Shown here in pieces: positions 17,309 to 25,385 of a stretch of DNA of 41,075 nt; the stretch's first letter is position 1, and each line of letters starts with the position of its first letter. The stretch comes from CALJFL01 sp039964455 (GTDB lineage Bacteria > Pseudomonadota > Gammaproteobacteria > Pseudomonadales > Halieaceae), in NCBI GenBank assembly GCA_039964455.1, contig JBDVXK010000007.1, forward strand, positions 1-41,075, in the 5' to 3' direction. Position numbers and translations under genes: made by a program. Below the pieces are notes generated by a model, which had not been told where the DNA came from, searched no databases, and saw nothing but the letters and a program-made list of their open reading frames with translations.

Positions 17309-18242
17309 TAAGTCGGATAAAGTGGCTTGTATAGTTTTAAACTGGAGGAATGCAGGTGCCACTGCAAGCTGCTTAAAGAGCGTTCTCAAGGGTGACTTGG
17401 TCCCGGGTACAATTTTTGTTATCGATAACCACTCCGGAGACGATGCTTGCACTCAAATACATGCCGATTTGGTGGCTGATCGAATCACCTACTCTCTTAT
17501 GCAGCGAGTCAGAGTTCTATGGTTAGATACAACGTCTAACATCGGGTATGCCGCGGCAAACAATATTGCTATCAGCCAGGTGCTTAATGACCCTGAGATC
17601 GAGTACCTTTGGATTCTAAATAATGATGTGTGCGTGAATGCTGCAGGGTTGAATACCTTACTTGAATACACCAAGCAGGACTTACGGATCGGATTTACCG
17701 GAGGCCTTGTCGACGATCTTTCGACAGGGAAAGTATATTGTTATGGTGGAGGTAGCGTAATCGAACGAGTTGGCCTTTGCCAGCGGAACATGACCCCGCC
17801 AGATTCAGAAAAATATGAAGAGCTCGATTATGTTATGGGCTGCAACATGCTTGTACGCACAGCGGCAATTAGGCAATTTGGCCTAATGGATGAGTCGTTT
17901 TTTATGTATTCGGAGGAGGTCGACTGGCAGATTAGAGCTAGAAAATTGGGCTGGAGAGTTGGGTATGTCCGTGAATGTAGAGTTACACGCTCCAGCTCAG
18001 GGCTTTCGGATTCTTATTACTATTACCGTATAAGGTCTTCAATACTTTTAAGTAGAAAATATGGCGGAGAGTTTTGGGCATGCGTATCCTTTTTCATGAA
18101 TTCTGTTCTGTTGCTGATTCGCCGGCCTAGTTGGCGATCGATTCAGCTCGGCTTTCTGGGGTGTGTAGATGGCTTCCGTGGAGTTAAGGGTCGGTCAATG
18201 GTATTGAGTAGTATGAAAAGCCGATCAGACCCGAATGTTTAG
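17301..18242 (+). CDS. Glycosyltransferase family 2 (rhamnosyltransferase-like)
   Basis: The 313-residue GT-A protein begins VACIVLNWRNAGATASCLKSV. It carries VIDNHSGDD (about 39-47), the SNIGYAAANNIA loop, the WILNNDVCV DxD-equivalent (about 105-113) and the acceptor-side motif MDESFFMYSEEVDWQIRARKLGW (about 197-219) usual in WbbL-like rhamnosyltransferases. The annotated start is TTG overlapping the previous gene's TAA; GTG at 17322 is an alternative. A short hydrophobic stretch near residue 265 may associate with the membrane. Confidence 0.83.
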   Translation: MINKSDKVACIVLNWRNAGATASCLKSVLKGDLVPGTIFVIDNHSGDDACTQIHADLVADRITYSLMQRVRVLWLDTTSNIGYAAANNIAISQVLNDPEIEYLWILNNDVCVNAAGLNTLLEYTKQDLRIGFTGGLVDDLSTGKVYCYGGGSVIERVGLCQRNMTPPDSEKYEELDYVMGCNMLVRTAAIRQFGLMDESFFMYSEEVDWQIRARKLGWRVGYVRECRVTRSSSGLSDSYYYYRIRSSILLSRKYGGEFWACVSFFMNSVLLLIRRPSWRSIQLGFLGCVDGFRGVKGRSMVLSSMKSRSDPNV

Positions 18243-18339
18243 ACACAGATATATTTCATCCAAGAGCCATCTGGAAAAACGCTTGGACTTCTTACGGATT
18301 ATCCGCACCTCGACTTTAAGTCGTAGGGGCCACTAAGTT

Positions 18340-19314
18340 TTGACAGATTCGGCTAAAATTTCGGTTGCTATGTGTACCTGTAATGGTGAGCCCTTTATCG
18401 AGAAAATGTTGCGAAGCATACTAGATCAGGAGGTTCCCCCTGTGGAAGTCGTTATTTTTGACGATGCTTCCGAAGACAACACTGTAAATATTCTCGAGCG
18501 GATGGCCAAAACTACTGGTATCCCTGTAATCGTTACTGTCAACGAAAGCCGATTAGGAGTGACGAGGAACTTTGAGGTGGCTTTGCAGGCATGTAGCGGT
18601 GACTTCGTTGCCCTCGCCGATCAGGACGATCAATGGTATCCCGATAAGTTGAAAAGAGTTAGCGCCCAGATAGAACGCAATTCAACTCGTGTGCCAACGG
18701 TCTACTTAAGCGATCTTGACCTAGTGGATGAGTCTGGAGTGTCGCTAGGAAAGACATTCTTTCAGACGGGCAAGCAACGTAAGGCGCCCGAGGGTATGTG
18801 GCAGCAATTATTAGTCCGCAATAATTACCCAGGTTGTAGTCTTGTATTCGACCGGAGGATTTTGGAGTTAGCATTACCTTTTCCAAGTGCAGCGATAATG
18901 CACGATTGGTGGATAATGCTGCTGTTTTCTTTGATCGGAAATACCGTGGCACTTAAGTCGCCAGCTATGTGCTACCGTGTCCACTCAGATAATGTGAAGG
19001 GCGTGGGCTCGCTGAGTAAATCTTTTTCAGCAACCTTGAGTAGCGGGCTTCTGCGAACGGGTGCTGGCAATGTTTCAGCTGTGATAAGACAGGGGGAGAT
19101 TGCGGCAGCTAGAGTTGAGTCTGCTGGCTTGAAAATTCCAGCGAGAATGCGTTTGCTACTTGATTCTTTTGATCATAGTAGGTTATCCCGAATTCTTCCT
19201 CTCTTAAGATCAGGAGTTTTTTTCGATAGACCTCGTTGGGAAAGTACGCTATTTATATTTTCGCTCTTAATATCTAAAAAATGCGTGCGTGATGGTGGTG
19301 GGCATTACACCTAA
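18340..19314 (+). CDS. Glycosyltransferase family 2
   Basis: The 324-residue GT-A protein opens with ISVAMCTCNGEPFIEKMLRSIL and FDDASEDNTV. The donor-site motif is VALADQDDQWYPDKL (about 89-103), and a HDWWIMLL segment (about 188-195) is common in rhamnosyltransferase-like GT2 enzymes. The start is TTG, with AGGGG about a dozen bases upstream. About 97 bases separate it from the previous gene. It is the last + strand gene of the locus and is convergent with the - strand glycosyltransferase. Confidence 0.83.
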   Translation: MTDSAKISVAMCTCNGEPFIEKMLRSILDQEVPPVEVVIFDDASEDNTVNILERMAKTTGIPVIVTVNESRLGVTRNFEVALQACSGDFVALADQDDQWYPDKLKRVSAQIERNSTRVPTVYLSDLDLVDESGVSLGKTFFQTGKQRKAPEGMWQQLLVRNNYPGCSLVFDRRILELALPFPSAAIMHDWWIMLLFSLIGNTVALKSPAMCYRVHSDNVKGVGSLSKSFSATLSSGLLRTGAGNVSAVIRQGEIAAARVESAGLKIPARMRLLLDSFDHSRLSRILPLLRSGVFFDRPRWESTLFIFSLLISKKCVRDGGGHYT

Positions 19315-19340
19315 ATTCATCACCCGGTAAGTTTTTCGAG

Positions 19341-20090
19341 CTAGACATTTTTCCTGTTTCTTAAATTTACTAGAAGTTTTACTGATCTTCCTAGTGAGTG
19401 GTAGAGAATATTAAGAAGTGACTTTGGAAAACTAGACCTGCCGAATAAGAAGTCCACAGTATATTTTTGCTGAATATGATGAAAGCTTGAAGACAGTCCT
19501 CCGGCAAGGTTTACACTGATGGGCTCGTCGCTCTTGATGTATCGGTTTCGATCAAGGCAGTTAAAAAAAATATAGTCAGATATCGTTAGACCTCTCGATG
19601 AAATATATTTCCCGTAGGTAGAATGAAGCGATTTTCTGTAGAACATCGATTGATGCATTAGCGTTAAATTGCTTGATTGACACGCTATTCTTTTGGCAGC
19701 CGATTCATCACCCCTGTGTCGAAAATAGTCAGAATAGATAACGTCATATGACCCTTCACCTAGTCCTATTGTCTTGGATACTGAGTCTTTCGAATAAAAC
19801 TTATCACCTGAGTTCATGAAGTTCAGCCACGATCCGTTGGCCAAGTCTATGCCTTTATTCATTGCATCATAGACTCCACTGTCTGGCTCGCTAATCCAAC
19901 AGGCAATTTGGTCGTTGTATCGATCTATAATTTCTGCCGTCCCATCCTTGGAGCCGCCATCGACAATAATGTATTCTATATTATTGTAAGTCTGTCCAAT
20001 GACACTAAGGATCGTATCTTCGATATGCTCCACGTCGTTAAACACGACTGTAACCACGGTGACTACAGGGGGGGGGCTATTGATAACCAA
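19341..20090 (-). CDS. Glycosyltransferase family 2 (WcaA-like) with a C9 tract at its 5' end
   Basis: The 249-residue protein has the compact GT2 pattern: VTVVTVVFNDVEHIEDTILSV, IIVDGGSKDGT (about 40-50), SEPDSGVYDAMNKGI (about 67-81) and WLNFMNSGDKFY (about 88-99). It starts with TTG only 24 bases after the dxs stop, in the same frame, so it is probably transcribed from dxs. Codons 5-8 contain nine consecutive C residues encoding Ser-Pro-Pro-Pro. Slippage there would put the catalytic domain out of frame. It is the only gene of the locus on this strand. Confidence 0.82.
   Translation of the reverse strand: MVINSPPPVVTVVTVVFNDVEHIEDTILSVIGQTYNNIEYIIVDGGSKDGTAEIIDRYNDQIACWISEPDSGVYDAMNKGIDLANGSWLNFMNSGDKFYSKDSVSKTIGLGEGSYDVIYSDYFRHRGDESAAKRIACQSSNLTLMHQSMFYRKSLHSTYGKYISSRGLTISDYIFFNCLDRNRYIKSDEPISVNLAGGLSSSFHHIQQKYTVDFLFGRSSFPKSLLNILYHSLGRSVKLLVNLRNRKNV
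20068..20076 (-). repeat. Nine-base C homopolymer inside a glycosyltransferase start
   Basis: The + strand shows nine G in a row, read as nine C in the gene on the other strand. It sits within the first eight codons, upstream of all catalytic motifs. G/C tracts of this length in surface-glycan genes are classic slipped-strand sites. Variation here is inferred and not seen in one sequence. Confidence 0.6.
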
Positions 20091-20114
20091 ACCTCGATAA
20101 GCTAATACTAGTGT

Positions 20115-22067
20115 TCAGCTTGCACTAATTTCAGCGCCGACTCGTAGTCGCGCTTCAGTGAATGGACTGCGTCGTTTTATTGCCGAAACTATACTTGTGG
20201 AGTTAATTCCTGCCCAAGAGTGCTGCTCACTTTGACCCCCGTGTTCTACGAAATCATCAGGAATTCCCAGGATTAAGACCTCGGTATTGATCGCTTTCTC
20301 AGATAGTGCCTCTACTACAGACGTTCCCGCTCCCGATATCTTTGCCCCGTCTTCTAGCGTTATCAAAATGTTGTGCGATCGTGCAATCGACTCGAGTCGC
20401 ACGTTATCAATCGGCTTAACCCAACGCATATCAAAGAGAGATGCGTTGATTTCTTCAGCTGCTTTCTTAGCTTCATGGAGCTGGGCGCCAAAATTAAGAA
20501 TTGCGACTTCTTGTCCCGTGCGAACTTCCTTAGCCCTGCCTATTTCTATTTGAGTACCTTTAGGGAAAGCTGAAGCATTAGGCCCCGCACCTCTAGGGTA
20601 CCGAATCGCCGCTGGGCCTTTGTGCTGGTAAGCCGCATACAACATCTGCCGACACTCATTCTCATCCGACGGCGCCCCAATCACTATATTCGGTATACAC
20701 CGCATATAACTCAGATCAAACGCCCCATGATGGGTAGGCCCGTCCTGCCCAACCAAACCTGCGCGGTCGATTGCGAAGGTCACATCCAAATTCTGAAGTG
20801 CAATATCGTGTATCAGCTGATCATATCCGCGCTGTAAAAAGGTGGAATAGATCGCCACGACAGGCTTTAGCCCTTCGCAAGCCAAACCTGCTGCCAGCGT
20901 AAGTGCATGCTGTTCAGCAATTGCAACATCGTAATATCGGTCGGGAAATCGCCGCGCGAACTCCACCATGCCGGAGCCTTCACACATGGCCGGTGTAATA
21001 CCAACCAATCTCTCATCCTGCTCGGCCATGTCACAAATCCACTGCCCGAAGACATCCTGGTACTTGGGCGGGGATTTTGGTTTGGCTGGCAGTGGTGCCG
21101 AAGCAGGTCTCTCTTTCTCTTCCTGTTGCGGCTTGGCTTCCAGCTTATTCATCGCATGATAACCAACCGGATCTGCCTCCGCCGGCGCAAAGCCCTTACC
21201 CTTCATCGTGCGAATATGTAAAAACTGAGGCCCTTCAAGGTCTTTCATGTTCTGCAGCGTGTTGATCAGGCCAGGTAAGTCATGGCCATCCAGCGGGCCT
21301 ATATAGTTAAAGCCCAACTCTTCAAACAGGGTGCCGGGCGCCACCATCCCTTTCATGTGTTCCTCGGTGCGCTTGGCCAGCTCCCAGGCAGGCTTGATCT
21401 TCTCCAGCACGCGCTTGGAACCCTCACGCATGGCGATATACGTCTTGCTGGCCCAGATCTTGGCGAAGTAGGTGGCAAGGCCGCCCTTGTTGTGGCCGAT
21501 CGACATTTGGTTGTCATTCAAGATGACCAGCATGTTGGGACGTTCATGCCCGGCATGCGCCAGGGCCTCGAACGCCATGCCGCCGGTCATTGCGCCGTCT
21601 CCGATAACCGCGATGACCTTACGATCTATGCCCTGCTGCCTCGCCGCCAGTGCCATACCCATGGCCGCAGAAATGCTGGTGGAGGAGTGGCCTACGCCAA
21701 AGGCATCGTATTCACTTTCGCTGCGCTTGGGGAAGCCGGACAATCCACCAGCCTGACGCATAGTGTGCATCTGGTTCATCCGACCAGTCAGGATTTTGTG
21801 AGGGTAGGTCTGGTGCCCTACATCCCAAACGATGCGATCAAACGGGGTGTTGTAGATATGGTGCAGAGCCACAGTCAGTTCTACCACGCCCATACCCGCG
21901 CCAAAGTGCCCGCCAGTCTGCCCAACGCTGTATAGAAGAAAGGCGCGCAGCTCGTCGCACAGTTCCAGAAGCTGGTCTTTCGACAGATCCCTTAGTGTGG
22001 ACATGCGCTGATCCACCGCATCTAACAACGGTGTCTGTGGGCGGGTGGTGGGTATTTCCGACAGCAT
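20115..22067 (-). CDS. dxs: 1-deoxy-D-xylulose-5-phosphate synthase
   Basis: Dxs makes deoxyxylulose phosphate from pyruvate and glyceraldehyde 3-phosphate with thiamine diphosphate, the entry to the MEP isoprenoid pathway. The 650-residue protein shows YSVGQTGGHFGAGMG (about 47-61), DVGHQTYPHKILTGR (about 82-96), the TPP motif GDGAMTGG to ILNDNQMSIG (about 157-192) and the transketolase-type AEQHALTLAAGLA (about 390-402). It is slightly longer than the usual 620-635 residues. The 3' third has clearly lower G+C than the 5' part (about 46% against over 60% on lines counted by hand), as if replaced together with the neighbouring glycan locus. Confidence 0.97.
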   Translation of the reverse strand: MLSEIPTTRPQTPLLDAVDQRMSTLRDLSKDQLLELCDELRAFLLYSVGQTGGHFGAGMGVVELTVALHHIYNTPFDRIVWDVGHQTYPHKILTGRMNQMHTMRQAGGLSGFPKRSESEYDAFGVGHSSTSISAAMGMALAARQQGIDRKVIAVIGDGAMTGGMAFEALAHAGHERPNMLVILNDNQMSIGHNKGGLATYFAKIWASKTYIAMREGSKRVLEKIKPAWELAKRTEEHMKGMVAPGTLFEELGFNYIGPLDGHDLPGLINTLQNMKDLEGPQFLHIRTMKGKGFAPAEADPVGYHAMNKLEAKPQQEEKERPASAPLPAKPKSPPKYQDVFGQWICDMAEQDERLVGITPAMCEGSGMVEFARRFPDRYYDVAIAEQHALTLAAGLACEGLKPVVAIYSTFLQRGYDQLIHDIALQNLDVTFAIDRAGLVGQDGPTHHGAFDLSYMRCIPNIVIGAPSDENECRQMLYAAYQHKGPAAIRYPRGAGPNASAFPKGTQIEIGRAKEVRTGQEVAILNFGAQLHEAKKAAEEINASLFDMRWVKPIDNVRLESIARSHNILITLEDGAKISGAGTSVVEALSEKAINTEVLILGIPDDFVEHGGQSEQHSWAGINSTSIVSAIKRRSPFTEARLRVGAEISAS

Positions 22068-22133
22068 GGTGCAATTCTAGCGTATTCGGCGTTGGAAGTG
22101 TCGCCCTGTTACTTGCGTGAATTGTGAATAAAT

Positions 22134-22850
22134 CTAACTCTTGCGGGCGTCAATTTCGGCTCGGAGCATAAGGGAGAGTCGTGTATAGCCCCCGTCATTC
22201 AGGTTGACGCCGTCGGAGCGGAAGTAGCGCGGGTTGGGTTTGCCGTCGCTTGAGGAGAGCAGGGCGTTGGCATCCAGGTAGGTCACGTGTGAGTGTCGAG
22301 CACTCCAGGTAGTCATTTCATTTGTAATTGCATCTATTTTGGCGCTGTCGCTAGCAAACAAGGGGGTTTTGAGAGGTGATATAAGATAGAACTGGCGGGT
22401 GACGCCGTGTTCCTCATCCAACTCGACAAGGGTTTGCGCCGCTCTGATGAAGTCATTCGCTGACTTGCCATCGCGGATGTGGAATTCACTGTTGCTGGGC
22501 AGGAAAACGACAGCGTTCGGTTGATAAAAACCGATTAATCGCTCGTAATTTTGGGTGATATCTTCGACTGTTGCGTCGCCCAGGCCACGCATCAATATGG
22601 GCTTTTCGGCCAGAGTTTCGGGCAGGTCTCGCCATAGCTTAACTCTGCGGCCACCCACTACAACCAACGGGCTCTTGGGGAGGTGATTGGCGCGGTCCAG
22701 TTTTGCGTAGGCCTCAAGCTCGCTGGCCCAGGCATCCGGGGAAGAATCCAGCGTGGCCAGCGTTTCTTTCGAGAGTAGGTAAGCGAAATGCACCACGGGT
22801 ACCAGCAGCAAAATGGCGCAGAAAATGCGGATTTGAGTCCAGGAAAACAT
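22134..22850 (-). CDS. Membrane-anchored SGNH-like protein lacking catalytic residues
   Basis: The 238-residue protein has one N-terminal membrane span (about 8-27) and then an SGNH/GDSL-hydrolase-like fold. Block I, normally G-S-S-S-I, reads G66-G-R-R-V70. Block II keeps RGLGD. Block III, normally G-x-N-D, reads PSNSEF (118-123). Block V, normally D-x-x-H, reads D213-G-V-N216. The Ser nucleophile and His are therefore both replaced, which suggests a non-enzymatic role. I chose the ATG at 22850, which has a strong GGGGGGAAGAG site, over an upstream start. It is divergent from the GGDEF gene. Confidence 0.65.
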   Translation of the reverse strand: MFSWTQIRIFCAILLLVPVVHFAYLLSKETLATLDSSPDAWASELEAYAKLDRANHLPKSPLVVVGGRRVKLWRDLPETLAEKPILMRGLGDATVEDITQNYERLIGFYQPNAVVFLPSNSEFHIRDGKSANDFIRAAQTLVELDEEHGVTRQFYLISPLKTPLFASDSAKIDAITNEMTTWSARHSHVTYLDANALLSSSDGKPNPRYFRSDGVNLNDGGYTRLSLMLRAEIDARKS

Positions 22851-22990
22851 CTCTTCCCCCCGATTGAGATGTGGCCAGTCTGTCGTAAATAATGGTGACT
22901 GGCAATGCGATAACCCCCTGGCCTGTGACACGGTTCGCAGCTTTTGGCGTCTGACTTACCACTTTTGCTGTATCCGTGTAGGATTCACAC

Positions 22991-24190
22991 ATGATTTATC
23001 AACGCCACATACCGCAGGAAGAGCTGTTTTCCGCGCAACTGGAGCTGCTGATGCAGCACGGTAGGGTGGCGACAATCAGTTCCAATATGGTGGGTGTTCT
23101 CGCAACCATCGCCCTCTTGTGGCCTTTTGCCGATTTTGCTTATCTTTTACTCTGGGCGTGCCTGGTGCTGATCATGCTGCTGGCCCGCTCTTTGTATATG
23201 AGTAATGCGCTGGTAGAGCGCCGCTTTCAAAGCCATCCCAAGCGGGTTTACTGGAACCTGATACTGGGATCGGCAGTTACCGGCCTGGTGTGGTCGGGCG
23301 TGTATATCTATGCCTCCTCGCGCGTGCCCGTAGAATCTCTCTACACCATACTTTTGCTTATCGTAATCATCACAGCAATTTCGGTGGGTGTGACTGTGGT
23401 GGTGCGCGAATACTTTCTTGCCTATCTCTTCACAGCCTTGTGGCCCATCGCCTGGTGGAGTCTGGTGCATTACTGGGAGCAGCCTTTTAACCTGCTGATC
23501 GGCCTGGTGCTGCTGGGTATTTGCGCCTTGCTGGTGGCGGTATGCAACTGGATCTATCAATCCTTCCGCAACATGATTGCCCTCAACTGGGAACGCGAGG
23601 CGATTTCCCAGGAGCTGGGTGACCTGACTGGCTCATTGCGGGATCGCAATCGCCAGCTACGCGATGCCAGACGCCAGCTTACTGATCTGGCTAATGTCGA
23701 TGAACTGACCGGACTTGGTAACCGGCGCCTGGTCAACAAGGTATTGCAGGAAGAGATAAACCGGGCCCGTCGTGTTGGCGGTGAAATCTCGCTGATTATG
23801 CTGGATGTTGATTTCTTCAAGAACTACAACGATACCTATGGCCACCCCGCGGGCGATACCGTATTGCAGCAACTGGCGGATCTCATGCAACGAGCCGCTA
23901 CCCGCGCTGGTGAGGTTGTGGCCCGTTATGGCGGAGAGGAATTCCTGTTAATTTTGCCTGGTGCCACTGAGGCCTCTGCCGTACGCACTGCCAATCGGCT
24001 AAAGGAGCTAGTGATGGAGGAGCGCATTCCACACAACACCTCGCAAGTGGCTGAACACATCACAGTCAGCCAGGGTGTGATCACGGTATCGCCTGATGCC
24101 AACACCCAGCCCGCGGAGCTTGTACAAGCGGCTGATGATTGTCTGTATAAGGCAAAAGATTCGGGCCGAAACGCCATCGCTATCTGCTGA
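22991..24190 (+). CDS. Membrane diguanylate cyclase (GGDEF domain)
   Basis: The 399-residue protein begins with about five hydrophobic spans between residues 30 and 195. A short coiled segment (about 200-235) leads to a complete GGDEF domain: VDELTGLGNRRLV (about 236-248), MLDVDFFKNYNDTYGH (about 272-287) and the active loop RYGGEEF with G314-F318. The position of the inhibitory RxxD site reads RAGE, so feedback by c-di-GMP may be altered. It would make cyclic di-GMP, which often controls exopolysaccharide; proximity to the glycan locus may be coincidental. Confidence 0.9.
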   Translation: MIYQRHIPQEELFSAQLELLMQHGRVATISSNMVGVLATIALLWPFADFAYLLLWACLVLIMLLARSLYMSNALVERRFQSHPKRVYWNLILGSAVTGLVWSGVYIYASSRVPVESLYTILLLIVIITAISVGVTVVVREYFLAYLFTALWPIAWWSLVHYWEQPFNLLIGLVLLGICALLVAVCNWIYQSFRNMIALNWEREAISQELGDLTGSLRDRNRQLRDARRQLTDLANVDELTGLGNRRLVNKVLQEEINRARRVGGEISLIMLDVDFFKNYNDTYGHPAGDTVLQQLADLMQRAATRAGEVVARYGGEEFLLILPGATEASAVRTANRLKELVMEERIPHNTSQVAEHITVSQGVITVSPDANTQPAELVQAADDCLYKAKDSGRNAIAIC

Positions 24191-24195
24191 TCGAG

Positions 24196-24603
24196 CTAGC
24201 GTTCGTAAGGGTCTTCCCGGAACCGATGAATCTGCCGTCGCTGTTTCTTGGTCGGGCGTTTGGCAGGCCTGTCTATCATGCCACCTGCGGTTTTGCGGGC
24301 TGCAGCCTCTTCCTCTCTACGAGTGATACTGTCGGCGCTTTCTTGATACAGACTTTGTGCCTCGGGCGCCCCGCGTCGCTGATCGGACAGCGCTAGTACT
24401 TCAATGTCTTTCTCGTCCCAGCCCTGGCGGATTCTAAGTTGATCCCCAACGCTGATTTCCTTGGACACCTTTACCCGGTTGCCTTCCAGCTGCACCTTGC
24501 CGCCTTCAATGGCTGCCTTGGCCAGGCTGCGGGTTTTGAAAAAGCGTGCGGCCCACAGCCATTTATCCAGCCGCAGCTTGCCGCTTTCGGCAGGCTCACT
24601 CAT
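24196..24603 (-). CDS. hslR: Ribosome-associated heat shock protein Hsp15 (S4 domain)
   Basis: The 135-residue protein opens with the S4 RNA-binding domain RLDKWLWAARFFKTRSLAKAAIEGG (about 9-33), followed by VQLEGNRVKVSKEISVGD. It ends in a basic, unstructured tail, as Hsp15 does. Hsp15 binds stalled 50S subunits carrying nascent chains. Its ATG overlaps the yrfG stop as ATGA, reproducing the conserved yrfG-hslR pairing. Confidence 0.93.
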   Translation of the reverse strand: MSEPAESGKLRLDKWLWAARFFKTRSLAKAAIEGGKVQLEGNRVKVSKEISVGDQLRIRQGWDEKDIEVLALSDQRRGAPEAQSLYQESADSITRREEEAAARKTAGGMIDRPAKRPTKKQRRQIHRFREDPYER

Positions 24604-25265
24604 GGTTGGGGTTGATCCGGCATGATTTCATCGAAGTGGTGGATACCCGGGAAGTGCGTATCAATTCGTTTCATCTGGCTGCTGTCCGGTTGCAAAAGCG
24701 TCAGTAAATGGACGATGCCGTATTCTCTTGCAGACTCAAGTACTCGCTCTGTGTCATCAATAAACAGGGTGCGCTGGGGATCAAAGGGGTGCAGTAGCTG
24801 CAGGTTGTGCCAGAATTGTTGATCTTCCTTGGGCGCATTGAGCTCATGCGATACAACCAGCCGATCAAACCAGCGGGTAATGTCTACCTCATCCATCTTG
24901 ATCTCCAGCGTTTTGCGGTGCGCGTTGGTTACCATCACCACATCGCGGTGGCTGGCGTGCAGGCGCTTGAGGAAATCGATAGCAAAGGGCCTCACGGACA
25001 CCATGTGCTGCAGTTCACGCTTCAAAGCGGGTATGTCCAGCTCCAGCTGCTCTGACCAGTAATCCAGGCAATACCAATCCAGGGTTCCCTGGCCACTACC
25101 GAACCGACTATGCAGAAGCTCTGTCGCCTCGCTCTCGGTAACGCCTTTGCTGCGAGCATACACCTGCGGCAGGTGTTCCAGCCAAAAGTAATTGTCAAAG
25201 CGCAGATCCAGCAGGGTGCCGTCCATGTCCAGAAGTACGGTATCGATGTTGTTCCAATCGATCAT
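24600..25265 (-). CDS. yrfG: GMP/IMP nucleotidase YrfG (HAD superfamily)
   Basis: YrfG-type enzymes dephosphorylate purine nucleoside monophosphates. The 221-residue protein has HAD motif I TVLLDMDGTLLDL (about 8-20) followed directly by RFDNYFWLEHLP. Motif II is VMVTNAH (about 102-108), and motif IV is TLFIDDTERVL (about 166-176). I set the start at the internal ATG at 25265, which gives MIDWNNIDTVLLDMDG and the usual length. The upstream ATG at 25310 would overlap the divergent cysQ promoter region. Confidence 0.9.
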   Translation of the reverse strand: MIDWNNIDTVLLDMDGTLLDLRFDNYFWLEHLPQVYARSKGVTESEATELLHSRFGSGQGTLDWYCLDYWSEQLELDIPALKRELQHMVSVRPFAIDFLKRLHASHRDVVMVTNAHRKTLEIKMDEVDITRWFDRLVVSHELNAPKEDQQFWHNLQLLHPFDPQRTLFIDDTERVLESAREYGIVHLLTLLQPDSSQMKRIDTHFPGIHHFDEIMPDQPQP

Positions 25266-25385
25266 TAACGCGATGGCCTGCTGAAGGGTGTCAGGGCGGG
25301 AATTATGCACCTTTTTATGCCGCTAGCCTACGCAGGGCCGGGCGGTTGCGGTGGTACAATGGGTTTCGTCGAACAGGAACACAGC

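Noticed and set aside
21282..21935. 217-codon frame antisense to dxs
   Set aside because: It mirrors a highly conserved gene on the other strand and has no domain-like features.
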